DNA from: Fidelibacterota bacterium
GTDB taxonomy: Bacteria; Fidelibacterota; Marinisomatia; Marinisomatales; TCS55
Direction of reading: 5' to 3'
DNA length: 5,245 nt
Assembly (NCBI GenBank): GCA_002724475.1
Contig: PBOO01000001.1
Location: forward strand, 15,082 to 20,326
Shown here: positions 1 to 5,245 of the stretch, piece by piece
Position numbering within the stretch: the stretch's first letter is position 1
Layout of the letters: every line of letters begins with the position of its first letter
Translations under genes and position numbers: made by a program
The notes under the pieces: model-generated
Databases searched by the model: none
The model's input: the letters and a program-made list of their open reading frames with translations, nothing else
What the model was told of the DNA's origin: nothing

Positions 1-80
1 GATGTTAGAGCTACTAAAAATAAAAAGCCCATAAAGGTTATTTTTAGAGGAAATATTTTAATAAAATTTTTTATGTTCAT
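1..80 (-). CDS. N-terminal fragment of a probable exported or membrane protein, running off the left edge
   Basis: Reading leftwards from an ATG at 80-78, 26 codons stay open to the window edge, and an in-frame TAA lies two codons upstream of that ATG. The product begins MNIKNFIKIF and continues through PLKIT into FMGFLFLVALT. This is a short basic region followed by a hydrophobic core, the layout of a Sec signal peptide or a first membrane helix. A second in-frame ATG at 32-30 is an alternative start. No clear Shine-Dalgarno sequence is visible, but that is also true of the other genes here. The gene would be divergent from the 283-819 gene and would share the intergenic region 81-282. The fragment is too short to assign a family, and the opposite strand is also open here (1-132), so the call rests mainly on the signal-peptide look. 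Confidence 0.4.
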   Translation of the reverse strand, partial: MNIKNFIKIFPLKITFMGFLFLVALT

Positions 81-108
81 TAATTATTCACTTTTATCAT
101 CTTACTTC

Positions 109-123
109 AGGGTGATCTACCCT
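109..123. repeat. Short inverted repeat in the divergent intergenic region
   Basis: AGGGT (109-113) and ACCCT (119-123) form a perfect 5-bp inverted repeat around the 5-base spacer GATCT. Outside one mismatch, the pairing continues weakly: TT with AA, then TTAC at 102-105 with GTAA at 129-132. It lies 29 bases upstream of the putative leftward start codon and about 115 bases upstream of the rightward promoter. It could be an operator half-site pair or a 5'-leader hairpin of the leftward gene. A run of five T at 135-139 follows on the plus strand but sits too far from the stem for a typical terminator. The structure is visible; its function is unknown. Confidence 0.3.
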
Positions 124-237
124 CAATTGTAAACTTTTTCATATCATAAAGCAAAGAGATTATTGTCCTGAAATCAAAAATTTGAATTATTGTTTTAATC
201 GGCTACAGACTTGTGTATCATTTTAATCCCAAATAAC

Positions 238-266
238 TTTAGAGGCTGACTATTATGAATTATAAT
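238..266 (+). promoter_or_regulatory. Candidate sigma70-type promoter for the rightward gene pair
   Basis: A perfect TATAAT box lies at 261-266. TTTAGA at 238-243, a four-of-six match to TTGACA, lies exactly 17 bases upstream. Transcription would be expected to begin near 273, about ten bases before the ATG at 283. The resulting leader would be too short for a standard Shine-Dalgarno element, which agrees with none being visible. In AT-rich DNA a TATAAT can occur by chance, but spacing and position are both right. No Bacteroidota-type -33/-7 promoter was recognised instead. Confidence 0.45.
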
Positions 267-282
267 AAAACTTAACTTGCGC

Positions 283-819
283 ATGCCTACTGATAAAAAA
301 ACTAAACAAAAAACCGTTCCCAAAAAAACTACTGTAAAAAAAACAAGCAGCAGAAAAACAACAACTAAGCGCGTACCCGCAAAGAACCCCAGAAAGAGAT
401 CTACATCTAGTTTCAAGCTTACGCTCAACCTGGATGCTGAAGGGAAAGCTCTCATTGAAAAGTTGTGTAAATGGACAAAATTTGTGGGTATAATGAATAT
501 TATTTCAGGGGCAATGTATTGTTTGACAATATTTATTTTTTCACTCCCTACTGTCGCTATGGGTATAATAACTATTTTAATGGGGAGTAAGCTTACGATC
601 GCTTCCGATCATTTGAGATATGCTTCAGATAATAAGGATGATAAAAGCTTTCAAATTGCTCTAGACCAATTGGGTCGATATTTTGTGATCAACGGCGCGT
701 TATTTATTTTAACGCTTGTCTTTGTGTTAATTCTTTTATTAATGGCAAGCATGTTTGCTGGAATTTTCATAGAAATATTAAATGAGTTTAGGTTTATTGA
801 TTCGCCAATGAATGCTTAA
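283..819 (+). CDS. DUF5362-like membrane protein with a highly basic N-terminal tail
   Basis: A 178-residue protein of unknown function. Residues 1-45 form a low-complexity tail with 17 Lys/Arg, 10 Thr and a single acidic residue, resembling basic tails that bind nucleic acid, polyphosphate or acidic lipids. From about residue 60 it becomes a membrane domain: hydrophobic segments near 65-88 and 89-106, a polar linker (SDHLRYASDNKDDKSF) around 108-124, then a long hydrophobic stretch at about 134-164. The pattern KWTKFVGIMNIISG, then MGSKL, then LGRYFVINGALFIL resembles the DUF5362 family as I remember it, without the basic extension. ATG 283 is preferred; an in-frame TTG at 277 would add two residues. 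The stop lies 11 bases before the transporter gene, so the two are probably co-transcribed and may act together at the membrane. The function is not known, and the family link is a by-eye judgement. Confidence 0.8.
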   Translation: MPTDKKTKQKTVPKKTTVKKTSSRKTTTKRVPAKNPRKRSTSSFKLTLNLDAEGKALIEKLCKWTKFVGIMNIISGAMYCLTIFIFSLPTVAMGIITILMGSKLTIASDHLRYASDNKDDKSFQIALDQLGRYFVINGALFILTLVFVLILLLMASMFAGIFIEILNEFRFIDSPMNA

Positions 820-830
820 AAAAACTTTAT

Positions 831-3800
831 ATGGGATTAATTAAAAAGATAATTAACATTAAACCTGGGGAAGGAAAAATGGTGCTTACATTCTTTTTCT
901 TCTCTTTTTTTACTATCGCTATGGGTCTTACAGCTAAAACCGCAAAAGACGCATATTTTTTAAGTAGGTTTGATAAGTCTATTCTGCCATTAATGTTTTT
1001 AGCCGTTGCTATTGCGATCGCTCCAATACTTAGCGGTTATACTAAAATTGCGAAGAAGCTTGCACCAAAAGTGATGTTTATTTTAACCACCAGTATCTTT
1101 TGCGCTTCATTCATTATTTTTCAACCAATTATAAATGGCTGGATAATACCCTTTATATATATATGGGTTGAGATTGTAGTTGCTATAGCATTGATACAGT
1201 TTTGGGCATTTGCCGCAGAATCGTTTCAACCTCAACAAGCAAAAAGATTGTTTGGAATCATTGCAGGTGGAGGTTCCTTCGCAGTGATGCTTATTGGAAT
1301 GAATCTAAGACCGTTTGTAAATGCCTTTGGAACCGATGAGCTGTTATTTTTAGCAACGGGATTTTTTGGTGTTTCATTTCTTTTCGGACTTAGATGTTTG
1401 GGGTATATGAGAAAAGAACCTGCTCAAAAGTCTGCATCAAAAGTCGCTCAGAAAAAGTCTACAAAATCACGGGATCCGTTTTTATTGGGGATCATGGGGA
1501 TCGTAGCGTTGTCAGGAATTGTTACAGTGTTGGTTGATTATCAATTCAAGATGATCGCAAGCGATACGTTTCCGGACGAAGGTGATTTGGTAGCTTTTTT
1601 TGGTACTTTTTATTCTGTTGCCGGAGCATGTTCAATCATCATGCAATTTTTTGTAACGGGCCCTATTCTATCACGATTTGGTATTCTGATTGGGTTGCTT
1701 ATTCTCCCTTTCTTTCTGGTGTTAGGTTCAGTTGCATTTATCTTAGTACCTGCGCTTTTAAGCGCTACTTTTGGTAAGTTTTCTGACCAGACGTTTAAGT
1801 TTACAATTTTTAGCTCATCAATGGAGCTTCTTTGGCTTCCTGTTCCATCAGACACCAGAAGAACTATGAAGCCTCAAGTGAGCGGAACTATAAAATCAAT
1901 TGCTGAGGGCTTTGGTGGGGTCGCTACTTTTTTATTGGCAAAGGTAGTAGCTCTGCAAACACTGAGCTTTGTATCAATTGGCGCAATTATCCTTTGGGTC
2001 TTGACGTCGTTTCGCGTAAAGAACGGATATATTAGACAATTGGAAAATGCTATTTCAAAACGACAAATAGATTTTGAAGAACTCAATGTAGATGTTCAGG
2101 ATGCAGCAATGGTAAAAACAATTGAGGAGACGCTTTCATCCAAAGATGAGGTAAAGCAGTTGTTTGCCTTTGAAATCATTGAGGGTCTTCCTCTATTTTC
2201 ATGGAAAAACACCATATCAGAGTTATTTGAAACAGGAAGCGAAGATGTTAGAAAGCGCATTCTGACCCTAGCATGGGATGAAGAATCAATCATTACAAAT
2301 GAGCGCTTAGTTGAAGCAATTAAGAAAAACGATGCTGTTTCAGCAGATGCTGTTTTAGTTTCGGGAAGAAGAAAGCTGGTCGAAATACTTTCGCTTCTTG
2401 AAAATCTTTTAGAAAGTGATAGTGCAGAAATTCGTACTGCCGCTGCTGCTGCAATCATCGAAATTGATGGCGACTCTAGCGATAGAGCGGTAGAGATCTT
2501 AGATGGAGCTTTGCAAAGCTCAGATGCATTGACACAATCAAATGCATTAAGGCGTCTTGAAAATAACGAGAAGATTTTACCCGATTCAAAGCTTGAAGCA
2601 TTTTTAAAAGAAGAGAATATCCTTGCGAGTAACGCCGCTTTGTTAGTTGCTGAAAAGAGAAAAAAAGATACTCTCATTCCAGCAATAATCCTAAATCTCG
2701 GCAACAGCAAAACCTTTCTGCAGGCACGCCAAGCGCTCAAATCATTTGATGAAAATGTGGTACTTGAACATTTCACTAATATTCTATCCAGCTCGGATTT
2801 AAGTCGTAACGTTCGAAGAGGTATCGTTAAAGCCCTTAAAGATTATTCTGATGTCAATCTACTTTTGGATCAGCTTGATGAGGCCGACCAGGGAATGTAC
2901 AATGAAACAGTTGACTCTCTTTTAGTATGCGCCAGAGCTGAAAGTTTTGATGAAAACAGATTAGAAGTAATCTCTGGTGAAATTCATAAAATAGCTAGAA
3001 AACTGTATGCATTTAACGTCTGCAAAAAATTACTTCCAGAAAACAACAAACAATTGCTCATGGTTGATCATCTAAATAATGAAATACAAAACACCTTGCC
3101 TTCGCTGTTAAAACTTGGTGTAATGAGTAAGCCAAATACTCCAATTGAAACCTATATACAAATTATAAAAACAGGTGATCCAGCTAAACTGCCTTTTCTT
3201 CTCGAGTTTTTTGAAAACATTTTTAATAAGGAACAAAGGAGCATCATTAATCCTTTGATCGAGGAAATTTCCCTTGAAGAAAAAACTAAAATTGGAAAAA
3301 CTCATTTTAAAGATCTCCCCAATAATATCGATGAAGAACTCATCACGTTGCTGCATTCAGCTAATAAGTGGGAGTCTATTATCACTTTAGATTTTATGAT
3401 ACAAAGTCAAATGAAAGAGCTTTTATCCTCTTTAGATTGGAACAAAATACCAAACTCATCGGGCAATTGTGAACTTGTTCAAAGACTATCAAAAAAAGAT
3501 GCATTGAATATAGAAAACATTCCCTTAGAACGTTTTAAATTAGAAACCGTAGAGCTCAACATGTATTCAACGTTAGAGAAAACAATTATATTAAAGTCAG
3601 TTGATTTATTCAAATCAATCCCCGCTGAGAATTTATCCAGGGTAGCCCAAATCACTGAGGAGGTGCGGTGCAATGACGGTGAAAGCATTATTACTGAAGG
3701 GGAATTTGGAGATTCACTTTTCATCGTGGTTGACGGTAACGTAAGAATTCATAAAGGAGACAAAGAAATCACTCAAATGGGAAAAGGGAGCTGTATTGGT

Positions 3801-3989
3801 GATATGGCTTTGCTTGATGGGGAGCCGCGATCTGCCGATGTTACAGCAACAGAAGAAACCACCCTATTTAAGATTGAGCAAGAAGGTTTTTATGAGGTCA
3901 TGGGTGGGCACAGCGATATTATGGAAGCTATTATCAAAAACCTTTCTAGTCGCGTTCGCAACATGAACGAACAGCTCTACAGCAATTAA
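831..3989 (+). CDS. NTT (ATP/ADP translocase)-like membrane protein fused to HEAT-like region and cyclic-nucleotide-binding domain
   Basis: A 1052-residue three-part protein. Residues 1-395 form an MFS-type membrane domain with 11-12 hydrophobic helices (about 17-33, 51-70, 80-97, 101-126, 140-160, 170-190, 217-236, 252-278, 283-310, 355-375, 379-394) and a basic mid loop (194-215). The features IKPGEGK (10-16), KTAKDAYFLSR (36-46), QQAKRLFG (135-142) and MELLWLPVP (331-339) match the layout of the NTT/Tlc nucleotide transporters. Residues about 415-690 are paired amphipathic helices with HEAT-like repeats (for example AEIRTAAAAAIIEI, and ARQALKSFD); 690-905 is helical and unassigned. Residues about 918-1045 form a CAP_ED domain: GEFGDSLFIVVDG (957-969) and a phosphate-binding cassette GDMALLDGEPRSA (990-1002) with Arg1000 kept. 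NTT proteins exchange nucleotides across membranes; characterised ones lack these extensions and are about half this length. Substrate and direction here are unknown. No Shine-Dalgarno precedes ATG 831. GGGGAAGG before the internal ATG 879 looks like one, but it encodes the family-like PGEGK segment, so 831 is kept. Confidence 0.88.
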   Translation: MGLIKKIINIKPGEGKMVLTFFFFSFFTIAMGLTAKTAKDAYFLSRFDKSILPLMFLAVAIAIAPILSGYTKIAKKLAPKVMFILTTSIFCASFIIFQPIINGWIIPFIYIWVEIVVAIALIQFWAFAAESFQPQQAKRLFGIIAGGGSFAVMLIGMNLRPFVNAFGTDELLFLATGFFGVSFLFGLRCLGYMRKEPAQKSASKVAQKKSTKSRDPFLLGIMGIVALSGIVTVLVDYQFKMIASDTFPDEGDLVAFFGTFYSVAGACSIIMQFFVTGPILSRFGILIGLLILPFFLVLGSVAFILVPALLSATFGKFSDQTFKFTIFSSSMELLWLPVPSDTRRTMKPQVSGTIKSIAEGFGGVATFLLAKVVALQTLSFVSIGAIILWVLTSFRVKNGYIRQLENAISKRQIDFEELNVDVQDAAMVKTIEETLSSKDEVKQLFAFEIIEGLPLFSWKNTISELFETGSEDVRKRILTLAWDEESIITNERLVEAIKKNDAVSADAVLVSGRRKLVEILSLLENLLESDSAEIRTAAAAAIIEIDGDSSDRAVEILDGALQSSDALTQSNALRRLENNEKILPDSKLEAFLKEENILASNAALLVAEKRKKDTLIPAIILNLGNSKTFLQARQALKSFDENVVLEHFTNILSSSDLSRNVRRGIVKALKDYSDVNLLLDQLDEADQGMYNETVDSLLVCARAESFDENRLEVISGEIHKIARKLYAFNVCKKLLPENNKQLLMVDHLNNEIQNTLPSLLKLGVMSKPNTPIETYIQIIKTGDPAKLPFLLEFFENIFNKEQRSIINPLIEEISLEEKTKIGKTHFKDLPNNIDEELITLLHSANKWESIITLDFMIQSQMKELLSSLDWNKIPNSSGNCELVQRLSKKDALNIENIPLERFKLETVELNMYSTLEKTIILKSVDLFKSIPAENLSRVAQITEEVRCNDGESIITEGEFGDSLFIVVDGNVRIHKGDKEITQMGKGSCIGDMALLDGEPRSADVTATEETTLFKIEQEGFYEVMGGHSDIMEAIIKNLSSRVRNMNEQLYSN

Positions 3990-3996
3990 TTTCTGC

Positions 3997-4278
3997 CTAC
4001 TTCTTCAGTAGCTCTTCTTTGGTTTTTTCTTGGGCCTTTTTAATAGCGCTATCTTTTAATTTTTCACCCGTTTCTAAAAATTTTTCCTTAAGCTCATCGT
4101 TTGAAATCTCTTGACCTGTCCATACAGTATATGCTGTCCATAAAATAAATACCGATAAAGCTACAAGTGTAATTTTTAGAAGCTTTTTGGCTAGGCTGAA
4201 TAAAATGACAATAGAAAAAACTACAGCGATTATAAGATAGGTAGGATTCTCAGAGAGAATATTTGAAAAACTATCCAC
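3997..4278 (-). CDS. Small two-helix membrane protein with charged C-terminal helix
   Basis: A 93-residue protein of unknown family when read from GTG at 4278-4276. Two hydrophobic segments lie at about residues 13-30 and 33-53, separated by only a KK turn, so it should form a membrane hairpin with both ends on the same side. Residues 54-93 are rich in Lys and Glu (DELKEKFLETGEKLK, then KKAQEKTKEELLKK) and should form an amphipathic or coiled-coil helix. The start is uncertain because there is no ATG. GTG 4278 lies one base after the stop of the upstream phosphoesterase gene (TAG-A-GTG), which suits translational coupling. TTG at 4296 would give 99 residues and a 17-base overlap. Neither has a clear ribosome binding site. 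The stop is 7 bases from the stop of the convergent transporter gene. It may be a membrane accessory of the phosphoesterase, but only the gene order supports this. Confidence 0.72.
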   Translation of the reverse strand: MDSFSNILSENPTYLIIAVVFSIVILFSLAKKLLKITLVALSVFILWTAYTVWTGQEISNDELKEKFLETGEKLKDSAIKKAQEKTKEELLKK

Positions 4279-4279
4279 T

Positions 4280-5203
4280 CTAGTGATCGTGCCCAAGAAG
4301 TTTTTTCTTGCGATGATTCATGCGACCAGATTTTTTTTCGTATTCTTCGATCATCTCAATTATGCGAGGATCATCAGGTAATTCGAACTTCATGGTGTCA
4401 AGCTTTCCGCTTTTTTCAACCACCTTCCCTCTCTTCATTTTAATCTTAACCAAACCAACATAATATCCAGCTTTACCTGATTGCACTATAAGAGTTTTGT
4501 TTATTTCTTTGGGTTTTTCTATTGCGGTCTGACTATGTGACCCAACAATTAGATCTAAACCATCAATTTTTTTTGCAAACTCTACATCTAGATCATACCC
4601 TTGGTGCGTAAGCAAAACGAAAATATCAGCTTTATTTTGAAGTTTTTTCATTTCGTTCTTTACAGCTTTCACTGGGTCAGATAATCGTATTCTGCTTTTT
4701 ATTTCATCGGGATAAAATTTTATCGCATAAGGATCTACTATACCCATCACAGCTATTCGAAGTCCTTTGCGTCTGATAATTTTAGATTGAAAAAGATCTG
4801 ATCTGTCAATATTGGTACCCACTAGGGTTGCACCAAGCTGGCCTCTTAACCTGTTTAGGGTCCTAGCATCTAGTGCCAATTCTTGATCACCATAAAGAAT
4901 TGCATCGTAGGGCATCAGTCCATACGCCTCGGCAACCAAACTGTCTTTAAGACTTTGTTGATTCATTGTAACAAAGTCTCCCGCGTCAACTACTATAGTA
5001 TTAGGATTTTCTTTTTTAAAATTTTCAATATAGACAGATCTTTTTTCTAAAGATCCAAAGGGGTTATCAGGACAATAACAGTTTTCAAGGGCGCCGTTTG
5101 TATTGTTTGAATGTATAACGTAAAGAGTCTTTTCCTGCGCCTTTGATAAAGAGCCAAGAATGAGAAATAAAATTATAAGTTTATTTGGATTTAAGTATGC
5201 CAT
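4280..5203 (-). CDS. Exported 5'-nucleotidase-superfamily (calcineurin-like) metallophosphoesterase, divergent, with CxC motif
   Basis: A 307-residue protein with a Sec signal peptide (basic N-region, core LIILFLILGSL, likely cleavage after SKA, residue 22), so it acts outside the cytoplasm. There is no lipobox. The mature part has the calcineurin-like order of motifs: HSNNTNG (31-37), DAGDF (73-77), YGDQE (104-108), LLTHQGYD (197-204) and VGSHSQT (220-226). Asp76, His200 and His223 match expected metal ligands. The usual DxH is NxN (34, 36), GNHE is GDQE, and the last His of GHxH is Gln225. ENCYC (40-44) followed by FGSLEKR resembles the phosphoesterase branch with an EPCGC...GG-ARR motif, which I recall from anaerobic and deep-branching bacteria. 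It is far shorter than UshA-type nucleotidases (about 550 residues) and lacks their C-terminal substrate domain. The end is basic then His-rich (GHDH). The substrate is unknown. It is first of a two-gene unit with the 3997-4278 gene. ATG 5203 is the first possible start after an in-frame TGA at 5239. Confidence 0.85.
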   Translation of the reverse strand: MAYLNPNKLIILFLILGSLSKAQEKTLYVIHSNNTNGALENCYCPDNPFGSLEKRSVYIENFKKENPNTIVVDAGDFVTMNQQSLKDSLVAEAYGLMPYDAILYGDQELALDARTLNRLRGQLGATLVGTNIDRSDLFQSKIIRRKGLRIAVMGIVDPYAIKFYPDEIKSRIRLSDPVKAVKNEMKKLQNKADIFVLLTHQGYDLDVEFAKKIDGLDLIVGSHSQTAIEKPKEINKTLIVQSGKAGYYVGLVKIKMKRGKVVEKSGKLDTMKFELPDDPRIIEMIEEYEKKSGRMNHRKKKLLGHDH

Positions 5204-5206
5204 ACG

Positions 5207-5221
5207 CCCTAAAATTGAGGG
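5207..5221 (-). promoter_or_regulatory. Possible ribosome binding site of the phosphoesterase gene, within a weak hairpin
   Basis: On the minus strand AGGG (5210-5207) lies three bases before the ATG at 5203, close for a Shine-Dalgarno element but the only candidate. It can pair with CCCT (5221-5218) across a 7-base A/T-rich loop, which would occlude it. The stem is only four base pairs, so it may have no effect. Confidence 0.25.
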
Positions 5222-5245
5222 TAATGAAATCTTTAATCAACATAT

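Noticed and set aside
1..132. Plus-strand open frame of 43 codons from the window edge to TAA at 130-132, a possible C-terminus of an upstream gene
   Set aside because: The translation has no recognisable character, it runs through the inverted repeat at 109-123, and the opposite strand over 1-80 gives a better signal-peptide-like gene start. It cannot be excluded without the left flank.
295..343. Several runs of 6-8 A in the region encoding the basic tail, considered as programmed slippage sites
   Set aside because: They are explained by Lys codons (AAA AAA) in AT-rich DNA, and I identified no alternative-frame product with domain character.
879..881. Internal ATG of the transporter gene preceded by a strong Shine-Dalgarno-like GGGGAAGGA
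   Set aside because: The purine run encodes the PGEGK segment typical of the family N-terminus just before the first membrane helix, so the start at 831 is more likely.
2096..2776. Long minus-strand open frame (226 codons) opposite the HEAT-like region
   Set aside because: The product is Ser/Phe-rich with no domain pattern, as expected opposite a Glu/Lys/Asp-rich helical protein. The plus-strand frame is clearly the real gene. The same reasoning dismisses the shorter antisense frames inside 1610-3724.
3997..4011. CTACT/AGTAG hairpin at the convergent gene junction as a shared terminator
   Set aside because: The stem has only five base pairs, is AT-biased and is not followed directly by a U-run on either strand.
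4043..4052. Perfect 10-base palindrome ATAGCGCTAT followed by a T-rich stretch
   Set aside because: It lies inside the coding sequence of the small membrane protein, leaves at best a 3-bp stem with a 4-base loop as RNA, and is too weak for a terminator.
118..5223. The 11-base sequence TACCCTCAATT at 118-128 recurs inverted at 5213-5223, near both window ends
   Set aside because: In a window of this size a few 11-base matches are expected by chance, more so in AT-rich DNA. There is no extended homology and no sign of a mobile element between them.
5181..5245. Minus-strand frame open from the right edge to TAA at 5183-5181, perhaps the tail of an upstream gene overlapping the phosphoesterase start by 23 bases
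   Set aside because: Only about 20 codons are visible and no family feature can be read. The overlap is longer than is usual for coupled genes. The right flank is needed to decide.

Overview
The window reads as a chromosomal segment of an AT-rich, compactly organised, probably Gram-negative bacterium. Coding sequence fills most of it, gaps between genes are 0-11 bases except for one divergent intergenic region at the left, and clear Shine-Dalgarno sequences are scarce. The gene set is an NTT-like transporter with long soluble extensions, a DUF5362-like membrane protein and an exported Cys-containing 5'-nucleotidase-like phosphoesterase. That combination would fit the FCB group, for example Bacteroidota or the marine Neomarinimicrobiota (SAR406). 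This placement is a guess from gene flavour and cannot be proven here. I see no rRNA, tRNA, CRISPR array, insertion sequence or phage gene.

Layout. Positions 1-80 (minus strand) carry what looks like the first 26 codons of a gene that leaves the window to the left, beginning with a signal-peptide-like stretch. Positions 81-282 are a divergent intergenic region with a short inverted repeat (109-123) and a good sigma70-type promoter (238-266) facing right. Two plus-strand genes follow, probably one transcription unit. The first (283-819) is a small membrane protein with a very basic N-terminal tail. The second (831-3989) is a 1052-residue chimera with an ATP/ADP-translocase (NTT)-like 11-12-helix membrane domain, a long alpha-helical HEAT-like region and a C-terminal cyclic-nucleotide-binding (CAP_ED) domain. 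It meets, tail to tail and only 7 bases apart, a minus-strand pair: an exported phosphoesterase of the 5'-nucleotidase superfamily (5203-4280) followed at once by a two-helix membrane protein (4278-3997).

How they may work together. The large chimera looks like a transporter or transport-derived sensor whose membrane part is coupled to a scaffold and a nucleotide-sensing module. The basic-tailed protein directly upstream is a plausible membrane partner. The phosphoesterase acts outside the cytoplasm and, if it is a nucleotidase, would fit a nucleotide/phosphate scavenging theme. However, it lies on the opposite strand and lacks several canonical metal ligands, so the link is only suggestive. 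The most noteworthy features are the three-part architecture of the chimera, the apparent loss of the usual NTT signature lysine, and the altered active site of the phosphoesterase.
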